DNA from: Lamellibrachia columna | Taxonomy: Eukaryota > Annelida > Polychaeta > Sabellida > Siboglinidae | Direction of reading: 5' to 3' | Length of the DNA: 64,000 nt | NCBI GenBank assembly: GCA_963662155.1 | Contig: OY759263.1 | Span: forward strand, 33,404,106-33,468,105 | Part shown: positions 23,280 to 35,465 of the stretch, piece after piece | Layout of the letters: each line of letters opens with the position of its first letter | Numbering within the stretch: position 1 is the stretch's first letter | Notes under the pieces: model-generated | Told to the model about the DNA's origin: nothing | Seen by the model: only the letters and a program-made list of their open reading frames with translations | The model's database searches: none | Translations under genes and position numbers: made by a program

Positions 23280-25600
23280 ATTAGACGCATGTATAATATG
23301 TAACCAAACGTTAAACAGTTATGCCATAAAATGTGATCTATGTGAAGCAGTTTATCATAAACGATGTGCAAAAATAACACAAGAACAATTCAGATTAATC
23401 CGTTGCAAAAATGTAAATTATCAATGTACATCATGTTGTGAAGTTTTTCCATTTCAAAATATCAGTGATGATGAATTTGTGTTTAAGAATTCTTCTGTTG
23501 AAGATTATTATGACCTTTATAAATTAATAGATAACTGTTCACAATTTAATTTCAATTCCTTCAAATACTCGGATTATAATCCCCATGATTAAAAAAATTA
23601 TATAGATCCAGAAAACAATTTCTACAATAACCTATCGTCAAAATGTCAGTATTACACCAACCTACAATTCACTGAGAAAATCGGTAAAGTTAATGGATTA
23701 TCACTACGTAAAATTTGACAAAATCGCTATTTCTGAAATACATAACTCCTGAAATTTCTGAAATACATAATACATAACTCCATGGTCAAACCTAGATACC
23801 TTTTGTGAAAACACAGAACATATTTTAAGTAATGCTAAAACTATTAAAACGATATTTAACATAGATTTGCTGAAACATGAGACTCATAGTAATACTAAAA
23901 TATTTCTAGACATAATGTATAGTTTGGGTCTTTACCCATTAATTGACAAGCCTACTAGGATCACAGATAGCTCAACTACATTAATAGACAATATATTCAC
24001 CAATGCGCTACAATCTAACTTGTGGCATCTTGTTCAATGACATTACTGACCACTTACCGATTTTTGCACTTTGCGAGTATAACATAAGCAGATGTAATGT
24101 AAATGAATTTCAGTATATCAGAAAGATAAACGAGGATGCATTGGCGCTTCATTTTCCGATGAAAACTGAGTCAGCAATCTTGGGAAAATGTTCTTGATAC
24201 AAATGATGTTAATCAAGCTTATGACTCTTTTCTCCACATATTCATAGATATATTTAACAAACATTGTCTAGTGAAAAGAGTTTCCAGGAAAAGTTATATT
24301 AATGAAAAGCCCTGGTTCAATAAAGGTTTAAAATGTGCTTGTAAAAATAAATTATGTAAAGCATTTATTATATCGAGATCTGCTGCAGCAGAACAAAAAT
24401 ACAAAACTTACAAAAATAAATTCACATCGATATTAAGAATTGCTGAGAAAAACTACTATGGCACATTGTTAGAAAAGCAGAAAACAAATGTTAAAGAAAC
24501 CTGGAAAATATTAAATAATGCAATTAACAAAAGCTACAATAAGCCAACATACCCCAAATGCTTTATAAAAAACAACAAGCTAATCTCAAACAAAAAGAAT
24601 ATTGCCAATGGATTTAATAATTTCTTTACTAATGTTGGCCCCAACTTAGCAAAAAATATTTCCTTACCTGAAAATGATGCAACTCTTTATGATTACTTAG
24701 AAAGGAAAGAAGAACATACTATGTTTCTAAGTCCTGTTGATGACCTAGAACTTATAAGAACTGTACAACATTGTAAAAGTAAAAGATCAACTGATTACAG
24801 TGATATTATTATGAATTTAATCAAGAAAGTAATTACTAAAATAATTAAGCCATTTAGCCACATATATAATGTATCCCTTCAAACAAGTGTATTTCCAAGC
24901 AAGATGAAAATTGCCAAAGTTGTTCCACTATTTAAGTCAGGTGAAAAGAATGTGTTTACAAATTACAGGCCAATATCATTATTACCACAATTCTCAACAA
25001 TTCTTTAGAAACTATATAATGATAGGATGGGCTTATTCCTAAATAAATACGATATACTATATTTATTCTCTAGAAAACAACAACTATGCTACTGGAGTGT
25101 TTATTGACCTAAAGAAAGCCTTTGACACTGTTGATCATGATATAATGTGTAAAAAAACTACATTTCTATGGTGTGTGTGGTGTCTCACATAAATGGATAC
25201 AGAGTTACTTAGAAAATAGAAAACAATTTGTCAATTTTAATATTTGTGATTCAGAAATACTAAATGTATCGTGTGTTGTTCCACAGGTTCCATTTTGGGA
25301 CCAAAGTTATTTATCATGTACATTAATGACATTTGTATAGTTTCAAAGGTGCTTAATTTTATTTTATTTGCCGATGATACAAACATACTATGTTGTGATA
25401 GGGACTTGAATGAACTTGTTGGGATGATAAATAATGGACTTGAGCAACTCCAGGTGTGGTTTTCTGTTAATCGATTATCTCTTAATGTAACAAAAACTAA
25501 TTACATGATTTTTGGAAATCGCAAGTTGACTGCTGATATTTCTGTAAAAATGGGGTGCAGATCACAATCTGACAGATTGTGATCTCGACTCGACTTTGCA
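23280..25600 (+). pseudogene. LINE ORF2 remnant (PHD-like finger, endonuclease, RT)
   Basis: Decayed CR1/Jockey-like ORF2. A Cys/His-rich finger reads 'CNQTLNSYAIKCDLCEAVYH', 'KRCAKI' and 'YQCTSCCE' at 23298-23450. The endonuclease C-terminus keeps 'LIDKPTRITDSSTTLIDNIF' and 'ITDHLPIFA' (23940-24070). The RT N-terminal part (24271-25008) has 'KPWFNKGLKCACKNKL' and 'NYRPISLLPQ'. Motif A is 'GVFIDLKKAFDTVDHD' (about 25096-25140), motif B 'VPQGSILGPKLF' (with one lost base near 25287) and motif C 'ILFADDTNIL' (about 25360). Several stops and frameshifts rule out activity. The 3' end is lost near 25590. Confidence 0.85.
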
Positions 25601-25654
25601 ACATATGTGAAGAGGCTTTTCCACAAATGTTCATCAGAACTATAAACATATCAT

Positions 25655-25795
25655 GCCCGTCCTCAAGGGGATTCGGGGTTCGAACCCCCGTTTTGGGGAG
25701 AATTTCTTTTAAATGTATTTTTTTTAAATCATCCTAAAAATCCCCGGCTAACTGTGTACGCCCGAATCCCCATTTTCAAGACCACGAGGACGGGC
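25655..25795. mobile_element. MITE-like element with GCCCGTCCTC inverted ends
   Basis: A 141-bp element with perfect 10-bp terminal inverted repeats GCCCGTCCTC / GAGGACGGGC and arms 'aaggggattcgggg' / 'cccgaatccccatttt'. The left arm contains 'ggggttcgaaccccc', itself palindromic and B-box-like. Same family as 5341-5465. It sits 100 bp upstream of the esterase-like gene. Confidence 0.75.
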
Positions 25796-25863
25796 TTGTA
25801 TACATACATTCATAGGTTGTACCGTTTTCTTGGTGACGAACGTACGCAACTTCTCTGTTTCAG

Positions 25864-27208
25864 TCAAGCGTGACGAACCGAGCACCGCTCAGAGTAAATG
25901 GAATTGCCGGCCAAGATGCATCTATCGGCGTTGTATAAGTACAAGTTTAGAATGGGTACGTGCCGATGTATCTGGGTTTTACTTAGCGTTATCGGCATAT
26001 TCATATTCGCATCCACAACAAATGTGTTTCCGCATTCGTCGCCTGCCTATCGCCACGGATACGGCCGGGGACATGTCATGGCAATCAGAAAACAACGTTT
26101 TCCCACCAACGACAAGAAATACACAACACAATCCGACGGTAGAGCGGTGTTGACGACAGGGTGTTCATACAGTTCCAGGCTGTGCAGCGATAGCGCCGTA
26201 AGAAACTGTCTTGTCGCACGCGACCATTTCCCCGAAGAGCAACATTGGAATAACAACAACGCCTCGTTTCCAGGCAGTCGCTTTGTGCCTCGTTTCTGTC
26301 AGTTCAAATATGACGTCATTCCACGGCAACTGCTCCAACGTTGTCTGCAGCAAAAACAAATCAAACGGATTGTGGTGATCGGTGATTCGCACGGCAATAG
26401 GTATTTCGGGGCATTGAAGGAAATGTTGAAATCAATAACTCGTTGCATACTACTAAGTAAGGACCTTTCGGAAAATTATTTTTCCAAGCGAAAGCGTCGT
26501 GCAACGAAATTTCCTAAGCAGAATTCTCATAAGCGATATAATTTTTTGTTTGAATGCATCTTCGTTAACTCTTCAGACAAAACCGGGAATGATAACGGTG
26601 ACTCTCTTCCACGAAGCGTTTTAATTGAACTCATTAGCATAATTTCATTCACCGATAGAAAGTTACCGAGCACGAACTCGCGCTGTTCGCCGGCATCCGT
26701 CAATGGAACCGGTCGGTGTAACAAAGTGAAACCTCGAAAGTTATTTCCTACACTATTTGGCGACTATCTCGCCAGAGAAAACAATTACCCGGATGTAATA
26801 TTGTTATTTTCTAACAGCCACGATAAAGGTATGCGTAAAACGCTAAATAAAACCCGGGCGGACATAACGTCTTTGCGAGATATCATCAGCCGATATGTGC
26901 CACGGACTACTGCCTTCTACTGGTTCAGTCTCCTTAGTGAGAACGACTTAAAGAAGAAGCCGGATTGGCAGGACATAATCTACGAGGGAAAATATACTGC
27001 CAACGAGATGATAGTTAGAACAAATCGTGCAATGTACGACGTTTTACGAGACGACATTCGGAGTGACCGAATACGTACGTTCTTTGACCTCTACGCTATG
27101 ACCATACCGTTGCCTGCCTGGTCACTAGATGGCATACACTTAAAACATGACTGGTACAGATACCTTATGTCGTATTGGTTTCAAACGGCATGTTTCAAAT
27201 TCATGTGA
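25864..27208 (+). CDS. Type II membrane SGNH/PC-esterase-like protein
   Basis: Intact exon. A strong acceptor ('cttctctgtttcag', ending 25863) opens it. The ATG is at 25898 with a TAA codon directly before it in frame. The stop is at 27206-27208, giving 436 residues. The N-terminus has a short basic tail and one membrane segment (about 23-43, CIWVLLSVIGIFIFASTTNV), so a Golgi type II topology is likely. 'IKRIVVIGDSHGNRYF' (about 154-169) carries the block I Gly-Asp-Ser-His of SGNH hydrolases. 'SLDGIHLKHDWY' (about 407-418) carries the block V Asp-x-x-His pair. This layout is known in the PC-esterase, CAS1 and NXPE C-terminal groups, which acylate or deacylate glycans. The donor and substrate cannot be read from sequence. 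There are several N-glycosylation sequons. A possible poly-A signal AATAAA lies at 27669. The exact family is uncertain, but the catalytic pair is clear. Confidence 0.85.
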
Positions 27209-28413
<1,205 letters not shown>

Positions 28414-28429
28414 CTCCATGGTGCACGAC

Positions 28430-28912
28430 TATGAGTTGGAAAACATTGTGTCTGTAGGGTTCAGCCTACAGTCACATTTCCCATTGGTGACCATGTTAAC
28501 GTTTTGCAAAATTATAAGAAAGCGCGACCATCAAAAAATTATAAAAGTGTTCACGAACCGCTGTCATCATCCCACTGACATGCTGGTCGACTTTTGTCAA
28601 AATTAGACATTTCTAATATGCCTGTATGTGCGATACCCCTCAATGTTTACCAATACTGGCATGAATTACGAAGCACACGTGTCTAATCGCCAAAAAAAAT
28701 CACAAATATCCTTCCGCCTATTAAAATCACCTAAAAGTCCACCATTTAACTCTCAACAGCTTCCGCCAGCAAACCTGGTAATGTCCGTGCACAAATGCAC
28801 TTATGTCAGATCATATGAATTTTTAAAACGTCCTATATCCAAACTTACTATGCCCTATATTCGTCGGTAACACACCAGGAAGTCTAACTGAGGCATGACC
28901 CCAAATAGGGAA
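28430..28912 (+). repeat. Unclassified ~480-bp interspersed repeat R2
   Basis: Shares a collinear series of words with the reverse complement of 42590-43085: 'gggttcagcctac', 'cccattggtgaccatgttaa', 'cagcaaacctg', 'actatgccctatattcg' and 'cacaccaggaagt', ending 'aactgaggcatgacccc'. A partial tandem copy is at 42380-42600, and the terminal word alone recurs at 29645-29695. No conserved ORF and no terminal repeats are obvious. Confidence 0.7.
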
Positions 28913-30110
28913 GCTATTTTCTGAGAAAGTGTCCAATTTTACATCAAGTAGCAGCACAATATATATGAACACATATTATAGAACACTCCTGTTTGTCACG
29001 TCATTATTATTTGTTTGACAACCAAATCAAAACAATGCCATGCTCAGAATATTTGCTGAACACCAGTTACATATTTTAATTACAGATGCACTTTGACACT
29101 TGGTAAATCATATAACATTTATAATAGATATCCAGAGCATTGCGAGCCAATGAAGCCTGCTTATTGTCTCTTTAGATATAGCAATGAATTTATTTTCAAA
29201 TTAATATTGATATAATTGCTTCATTTTTAACCAAACATGGTGTAATTTTGTCAGAAAAGTGACAATTTATCACATTTAACAGGATTTTGAGTGATTTCCA
29301 ATGTGTCAGAATTGTTAAATTTTATTGTTTATATGACTGCTGTCATGCTTCTAGTTGATAAGATACAAGGCGTACTGCTTGATTTGGATACGCCACCATA
29401 AAGGGGTATCATATTACCAGATACCCGTTGCGGCCAGATTTGAAAATGCTGATATATGCAATGCTTCCAGTGGCAGTGACACAACCAACATACAATTATT
29501 CTGTCCACATATGTTATACAGTGTGGCCAATGTACTGGGCCACATACAAATATCACCAATGACTGTTCTAGTGCAAAATAGCTGCCTACTCCATCACAAA
29601 CTGGTGTCATACCCCCTAATTTTGACCAAATTTCCATTTTGGCATACATTCGTAGGGCATAGTAACCAGGAAGTCTAACTGAGGCATGACCCCTGTAGTA
29701 GGCGAAATGTTGAGTTCGTGTGAGAATCCCGAGCCATCTCCTTTGCTGAAAATACTGTCTGTAATTTCGCTCAGAAAGGTAAGTTATTGTCTATTTTCAT
29801 TGATTGAAACAGTGTTTTGTTAACTTCATGATTAAACCTGATGAAATTTAGCTTCGAATAGTTGACTCCTTGGTCTGAAGTCTTAAATGGCGGTTACATT
29901 TTGTTCTCATTCCTTATCTCAATTTCTACTTGCCCTTCTAAAGGGTTGTGTGGTGCATGAAGATTTGATAAATGTACATCTGCGCCAAATATATTTTATA
30001 AAATTATTTGTTTCTTTCTGTTGTTTGCTTTTTGTTTATAATGTTTATGGCTCATTAAAAATTATGCGCTTTCAAATGTTTAAGTTATTTTCATTATTAT
30101 AAGAATTGAT
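28913..30110. other. Non-coding DNA with R2-like terminus
   Basis: Mostly AT-rich. 29330-29695 ends in the R2 terminal word 'ggaagtctaactgaggcatg', but its internal sequence does not match the other copies. The short ORFs at 29329-29678 and 29887-30102 have no recognisable domains. Confidence 0.4.
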
Positions 30111-30119
30111 ACAGAATAG

Positions 30120-30315
30120 TGAATGTAACGACATAGTTCATAATTGTATTCTGGAGTGTAAAACAAGTGCTTTATGTACTAACAAATATAGTACTGTATT
30201 GCCTGTTTCCGGACACATGCTACATCTGTGAAACTAAACGATATACTTCATAATTGTATTCTGGAATGTAAAAAACTGCTTTATGTACTAACAAATGTAG
30301 TACTGTATTGAATGA
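30120..30315 (+). repeat. Direct duplication of ~80 bp
   Basis: 'ttcataattgtattctgga' ... 'ctttatgtactaacaaat' ... 'tagtactgtattg' occurs at about 30137-30202 and again at about 30249-30311. Confidence 0.8.
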
Positions 30316-31420
30316 ATGCATTGAGCTGAATAGCATTGATGATGCGCTTGCCAACCAATCTCTTTTTTATTGGATCCACCATCCCATATAAGTTACTACT
30401 GCTGTTGTATTCTCCCTAGAACATTTCGAGGCTAGAGAGACGCTCAAATCATCCTTTCTTCTGGACTAGCTTCTGCACTGTTGACCCATAGGTGCTGGAC
30501 TTTGGTTCTACTAAAAAAATTAGGGAATCAACTTGCCATTTTGGAGAATAATCAGTTAACTTTGCAGTTAAGGGTATATGCTAATGTTTCGGATTTAGCG
30601 GTCAGTTCGATTCTGACTGGTGTCGCAATTTGTGCAAAAATACCCCTGGCATGGGCATATTGACCGAAACATTTGTTCTCCGCTTATAATTATTATTATA
30701 TATTGGCTTGGGAAAAACTATTTTTTCTCAACGATTAACTAAAGCACCACCTTATTTCCAGGGTTGTGGAAATGACGTATCACCATTAAATACATTAGCA
30801 AATGTTTATTCTGGAAATAACATCTTATAAGGAGTCTGCTCCCTCAAAATAATTGCTTATTCAACTGTTAGTTCCAAGAGCAGTTTTGGAATATTTATGT
30901 AACTAAGTGTGACATTGATTGTTTATAACACATTAAAAGATTGCATAATTAAATCAGTAGAACTAACTGTCTGAGCACAGCATAGACTGTCTAATATATA
31001 CGGCGTATAAGCCTCGTTTTCGATCGAACTGTTTAAATCTATCCTTATCTGGCAGAGTAGAGGCCCCAATGTGAAAGGAGTGAGGAGAGATCTTTTCTGA
31101 GTGCAGCTTAGCAAATGCTACAGCGCTACGCAACATGTTTGAAAAATATGTTCGATATATTGGAAGTGTGTCGGCAAACCTAAATACGGGCCCACTATCG
31201 TGGCCTCGGAGTTTGAGATACTAATTTAGCAACATGTGAGTGCATGTACTGTCGTCTGTGTGGTGAACGTCTAGGTTGAAAGGGCTGCCTTTACTGTGTA
31301 TCAGACATGCCAAGTTCGGAAGGCCCGAAAGGGGTAGATAAAAATTCGGGGTCGCGACGTCGCGTCGTCGACCGGCAGCCACACTCGAGACACAGCAGAA
31401 TAACCACACTATTAACCACA
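30316..31420. other. Non-coding spacer
   Basis: No gene, RNA or repeat recognised. There are only short ORFs without domains. Confidence 0.4.
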
Positions 31421-31424
31421 CTGG

Positions 31425-31810
31425 TTAAACACATTATTTTAATACACACCAGAAATGGTAATTATATACGACTTAAATAAGTTATATATAGGTACATAAA
31501 TAGGTGCATAAAATTAAGGTAATGGATCAAAAACATAGAAGTGAAATAGCAGTGAAAATAGCTAGATGCTCCACTTTTCAATTACATAAACACACACAGC
31601 ATATACTTCTAATACACAAGAAATGAGAATTATATACAATAGAAATAGTTAATAATATATACAAAATGCTAAAATGCATTGCCAAAAAATCATAAATCAT
31701 GTAACAAATATTAAGAACGATGCAAGGTCTATAAAAATTAAGGTAATGGACAAAAACACAGCAGTGAAAACAATAAAATGCTCCACATTTCAATTACGTA
31801 AACACGCACA
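31425..31810 (+). repeat. Direct duplication of ~190 bp
   Basis: The block beginning 'taatacacaccagaaatg' at about 31439 and ending 'caattacataaacacacaca' at about 31597 recurs in diverged form at about 31612-31805. Both carry 'aaaattaaggtaatgga' and 'gatgctcca' or 'aatgctcca'. AT-rich, no coding potential. Confidence 0.75.
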
Positions 31811-32104
31811 TTCTATGCTGAAATGTTCAAATGATAAAAATATATAAAAATTATACAACAATAATTACAAACAGGCTAGACATGCACAAATTAGCATGAA
31901 ACATTATGTTGATAAAACGGCACTTAATAAAGTACATATTACAGAATGATACTGTTCAATAAGGCAGTGCTGATCAATAAAATAAAAATACCTTGCCAGA
32001 AACATTCAAAGCTAGACACAATTCTGACTGAGATTTATAAATATAAATGTAAAAACTACCTGGAATGTGCAAATGACATAAATAAAAATACACTAATGTA
32101 TAAA

Positions 32105-32325
32105 TACACAAAATACAAACAACATATAGATACAGCTGTACAACAAAATACAAACAACATATAGATACAGCTGTACAACAAAATACAAACAACATATAGA
32201 TACAGCTGTACAACAAAATACAAACAACATATAGATACAGCTGTACAACAAAATACAAGCAACATATAGATACAACTGTACAACAAAATACAAACAACAT
32301 ATAGATACAACTGTACAACAAAATG
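32105..32325 (+). repeat. 35-bp tandem repeat, about six units
   Basis: The unit contains 'caacatatagatacagctgt' followed by 'acaacaaaatacaaa'. Spacing is exactly 35 bp between the first units (32116, 32151, 32186). The Cys/Tyr/Val-rich minus-strand ORFs here come from the repeat. Confidence 0.9.
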
Positions 32326-32454
32326 CTCTAAATAAAACTCACACTCGCTCCTGTGCCGAGCTAGTGCACAAGTCGTTGTATGACGTGCACGCGGCATGCG
32401 CCAGCCGCAGTGTGCGCTCACAGGGAGCGAACTCGGTACAGATAGTGTCCTCGT

Positions 32455-32593
32455 TCAAACACACAGCCGCCCGATCTTCGTCCACTCCTCATCGGCCGAT
32501 GATGCGGCGGGCAGCTCGTCGTCGGGCATCAGCTGGAAGTCGGTAAATTCCTCCAACAGCTGGTCCCGAAAACTGGTCCCGGAAACTAGCGAT
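32455..32593 (-). pseudogene. Possible transposase C-terminal fragment
   Basis: The minus strand reads 'GTSFRDQLLEEFTDFQLMPD', then 'DELPAA' and 'DEEWTKIGRLCV' to a stop at 32455. An acidic stretch with an 'EF.DFQ....ELP....W..I' pattern resembles the end of hAT/zinc-finger-linked transposase ORFs, but this is only a pattern match. GC content is well above the surroundings. It could instead be a host exon. Confidence 0.3.
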
Positions 32594-32900
32594 CAATGAT
32601 TAAAATTTGTAGATAGAAATAACTCAAGCGAAAGATATATGGCATAGATCACGAGGGTGCTTAGCTGCGATATCAGAATCGAGGCTGAGATTCAGATTCA
32701 AACGGGTCTACCGGAAACTCGAGATTTTTCGTTCACCAGTGTCGATTTTACAAATAAAATGAAAAAAAATAATACCCAAAATCGCAAAAACCGGCAGTCT
32801 ACAGGGAAAACCGGTAGACTTGGCATGTCTGCTGTGTATGTATGACATGAAAGTGAGTCGAGTTTAGACTTGAGACTGTGTTCTCCCCTCGTTACTTCGC

Positions 32901-33016
<116 letters not shown>

Positions 33017-33499
33017 CGGTACATACTTAGCAAAACGCGTTACTATATAGATAAAACGCGTTACTACATAGATAAAACTGATTCGACCTACGGTTTCGGG
33101 CGACGAACGGTTTTGCTATTTTAGTGTTATTCTGAACCCAGATGTTTTTCATATATCAGAATGAGTGCCAAGACCAACGAACAGGCTCCGTGCCTGGGAA
33201 TTCCAGAAGCTACACAGAAAGACAGGACCCATAGTGGAAGAGGTCCTACATCAAAAGGACCAGCAGGTCAAAATATTCGCACAACACTGGAGCAGTCGCA
33301 GCAGCAACGCCAATATGACTATCGTGATCGTTAGTGTGACGTAGCACGCCACACCTCTGACATAATGTGGCTGGCACAGACCTTGTTGCGGCTCTCTCTC
33401 TCAGATTGTGTAAGAGCGTAGGAGCGGCCTCTGCACGAAGCTATGTAAGAAATGCCAAGCGTAAGATGGGGAGATAAGAAGCGACGCAGACGAAAGTGC

Positions 33500-34200
33500 G
33501 ACCTGTGATGTATTAAACTGATTCAAATGACGTTGGTTGCTACGTTTCAATGTTAGCAACAGCAGAACCGGGGCAGCAATATAACTGTTCAATGAAGTTG
33601 TAGAAAGTGAAGAAAGCTTCACTGGCAACTTCACAGACGGCATGGTCGAGTTCACAGACGGCATGGTCGAGTTCACAGACGGCATGGTCGAGTTCACAGA
33701 CGGCATGGTCGAGTTCCACATGCACTGTCACCGCGTCATCGCCCAATATCTACACGTTCGTACCTTGAAGCAGTCCTCGGCGGGGAAGACGTAGGCAACG
33801 GTCCAGATGGACTACGCAAAAAACTGGGCGTGCAACTACCTGGACGAAATAGCTGCTGTGTACTATAACAGATGCCCGGAAACAATCCACCGAATGGCAG
33901 TACACTCCAAGTAGGACGGCAAGCTTTCTGCTTTCATCAAAGCACTTGAGAAAGAATTTAAGGCAATCATTCCAGTACTGTCTACCTTGCACAGTGTAAC
34001 ATATTCCTCGAAGTTGCAATACAAGAATCGCACAACGTGTGTCCTTGTGACCAAATTTCTAGCACTGTTTTTGGCCTTTGATCTTCGTGGACCTGGTTGG
34101 AGGTTGGCCACGGGAGATGTCCATGCGACAATAAAGGAGAAGGCGGACAGGATAATAACCGACAGCCGTGAGGCGTGTTTTTTTTTTGAGCAGGTAGATT
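33500..34200 (+). pseudogene. Decayed DDE-like transposase ORF with in-frame 21-bp repeat
   Basis: One frame gives 'HMHCHRVIAQYLHVRTLKQS', then 'VQMDYAKNWACNYLDEIAAV', 'YYNRCPETIHRMAVHSK' and, after a shift, 'WTWLEVGHGRCPCDN' near 34089-34130. The order 'Q(M/V)D(F/Y)AEN-C---DEI--AY-N' followed by 'W---E-GHGKGPCD' is familiar from an uncharacterised transposase-like family common in invertebrates. I infer D and E catalytic residues there. Stops at 33784 and 33912 and frameshifts show decay. Upstream and in the same frame, a 21-bp unit encodes FTDGMVE four times (33634-33716). Confidence 0.5.
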
Positions 34201-34398
34201 GAGCACCATGGGCGGATGTGAACCAATGCGATGCTCGGATTTCATCACGTGATGCATACATTATGGAGAATCTTTACACGTGGTGTGGTACGGCAGCTTT
34301 CGCCAACACATGCATGTGATTACTAACAAGTTTCATGGAAAAGACAGCGTTTCTTTGGCGTTGTTGGGGCGATTAATGACCAACATCAGATGCGCGAT

Positions 34399-34870
<472 letters not shown>

Positions 34871-35097
34871 TTACTCCGTAAATTGGGTTGAGGTGACGGT
34901 TGGCGCTCCCGACTGTTTCACGCAGTAGACGAACACGACGCCGGTCTTGTCGGAGGTGTACTTGAGCACTACTGTCCATTCTTCCAGAGTCCACGCGCCT
35001 TGCTCGGCCAACTGCTGCATGAACGGCTCGAGTCGGTCAACGTACTCGGCGACATCGGTGAGGAATTCATCCCGCATGGCGATACACACGCAGCCTC
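34871..35097 (-). CDS. Possible terminal coding exon, unknown protein
   Basis: The minus strand has a good acceptor ('tttatatcgtcttgcag') just upstream of 35097. An open frame of 75 codons then ends at TAA 34871-34873. It reads 'GCVCIAMRDEFLTDVAEYVD', 'RLEPFMQQLAEQGAWTLEEW' and 'SDKTGVVFVYCVKQSGAPT'. Third positions are GC-rich, unlike the AT-rich neighbourhood, which favours a selected or recently mobile coding piece. I recognise no domain, and no upstream partner exon was found. The adjacent LINE remnant at 35105 lies on the opposite strand. Confidence 0.4.
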
Positions 35098-35104
35098 CTG
35101 CAAG

Positions 35105-35465
35105 ACGATATAAATGAATTAGAGAACGTTCAGAAGAGAGCGTTGAAGCTCAGCAAAACACATATCGTATCAGTTCCTTTCGAACAGAGACGACTTGAGG
35201 CGGACCTCTGCGAGATATATAAATATCCCAGTGGCCTAAATAGGAAATGTTTTAACAATGTTGCAACAACCTGAGAGCCATTAAAACAGAGGAAGTACTA
35301 TCATACAGATATTCGTTAACTCTTCTTCACAAATTGTGTCTGCGATTGTTGGAACAAACTTCCTGAAGAAGTGTCAGCAACTACTGTGAACACCTCCAAG
35401 AAATTGAGGTACCTAACCACTGACAGATACTATACAACCAGGTATACCAAGTAAGTATCCGAGTT
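35105..35465 (+). pseudogene. CR1/L2-type LINE C-terminal fragment
   Basis: The frame reads 'DINELENVQKRALKLSKTHI', 'FEQRRLEADLCEIYK', and after a stop 'CVCDCWNKLPEEVSATTVNT'. This is the conserved end of LINE ORF2 (QRRATKL ... RRLxADLxExYK ... WNxLPxxVVxAxTVNxFK). Two in-frame stops are present. Confidence 0.7.
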
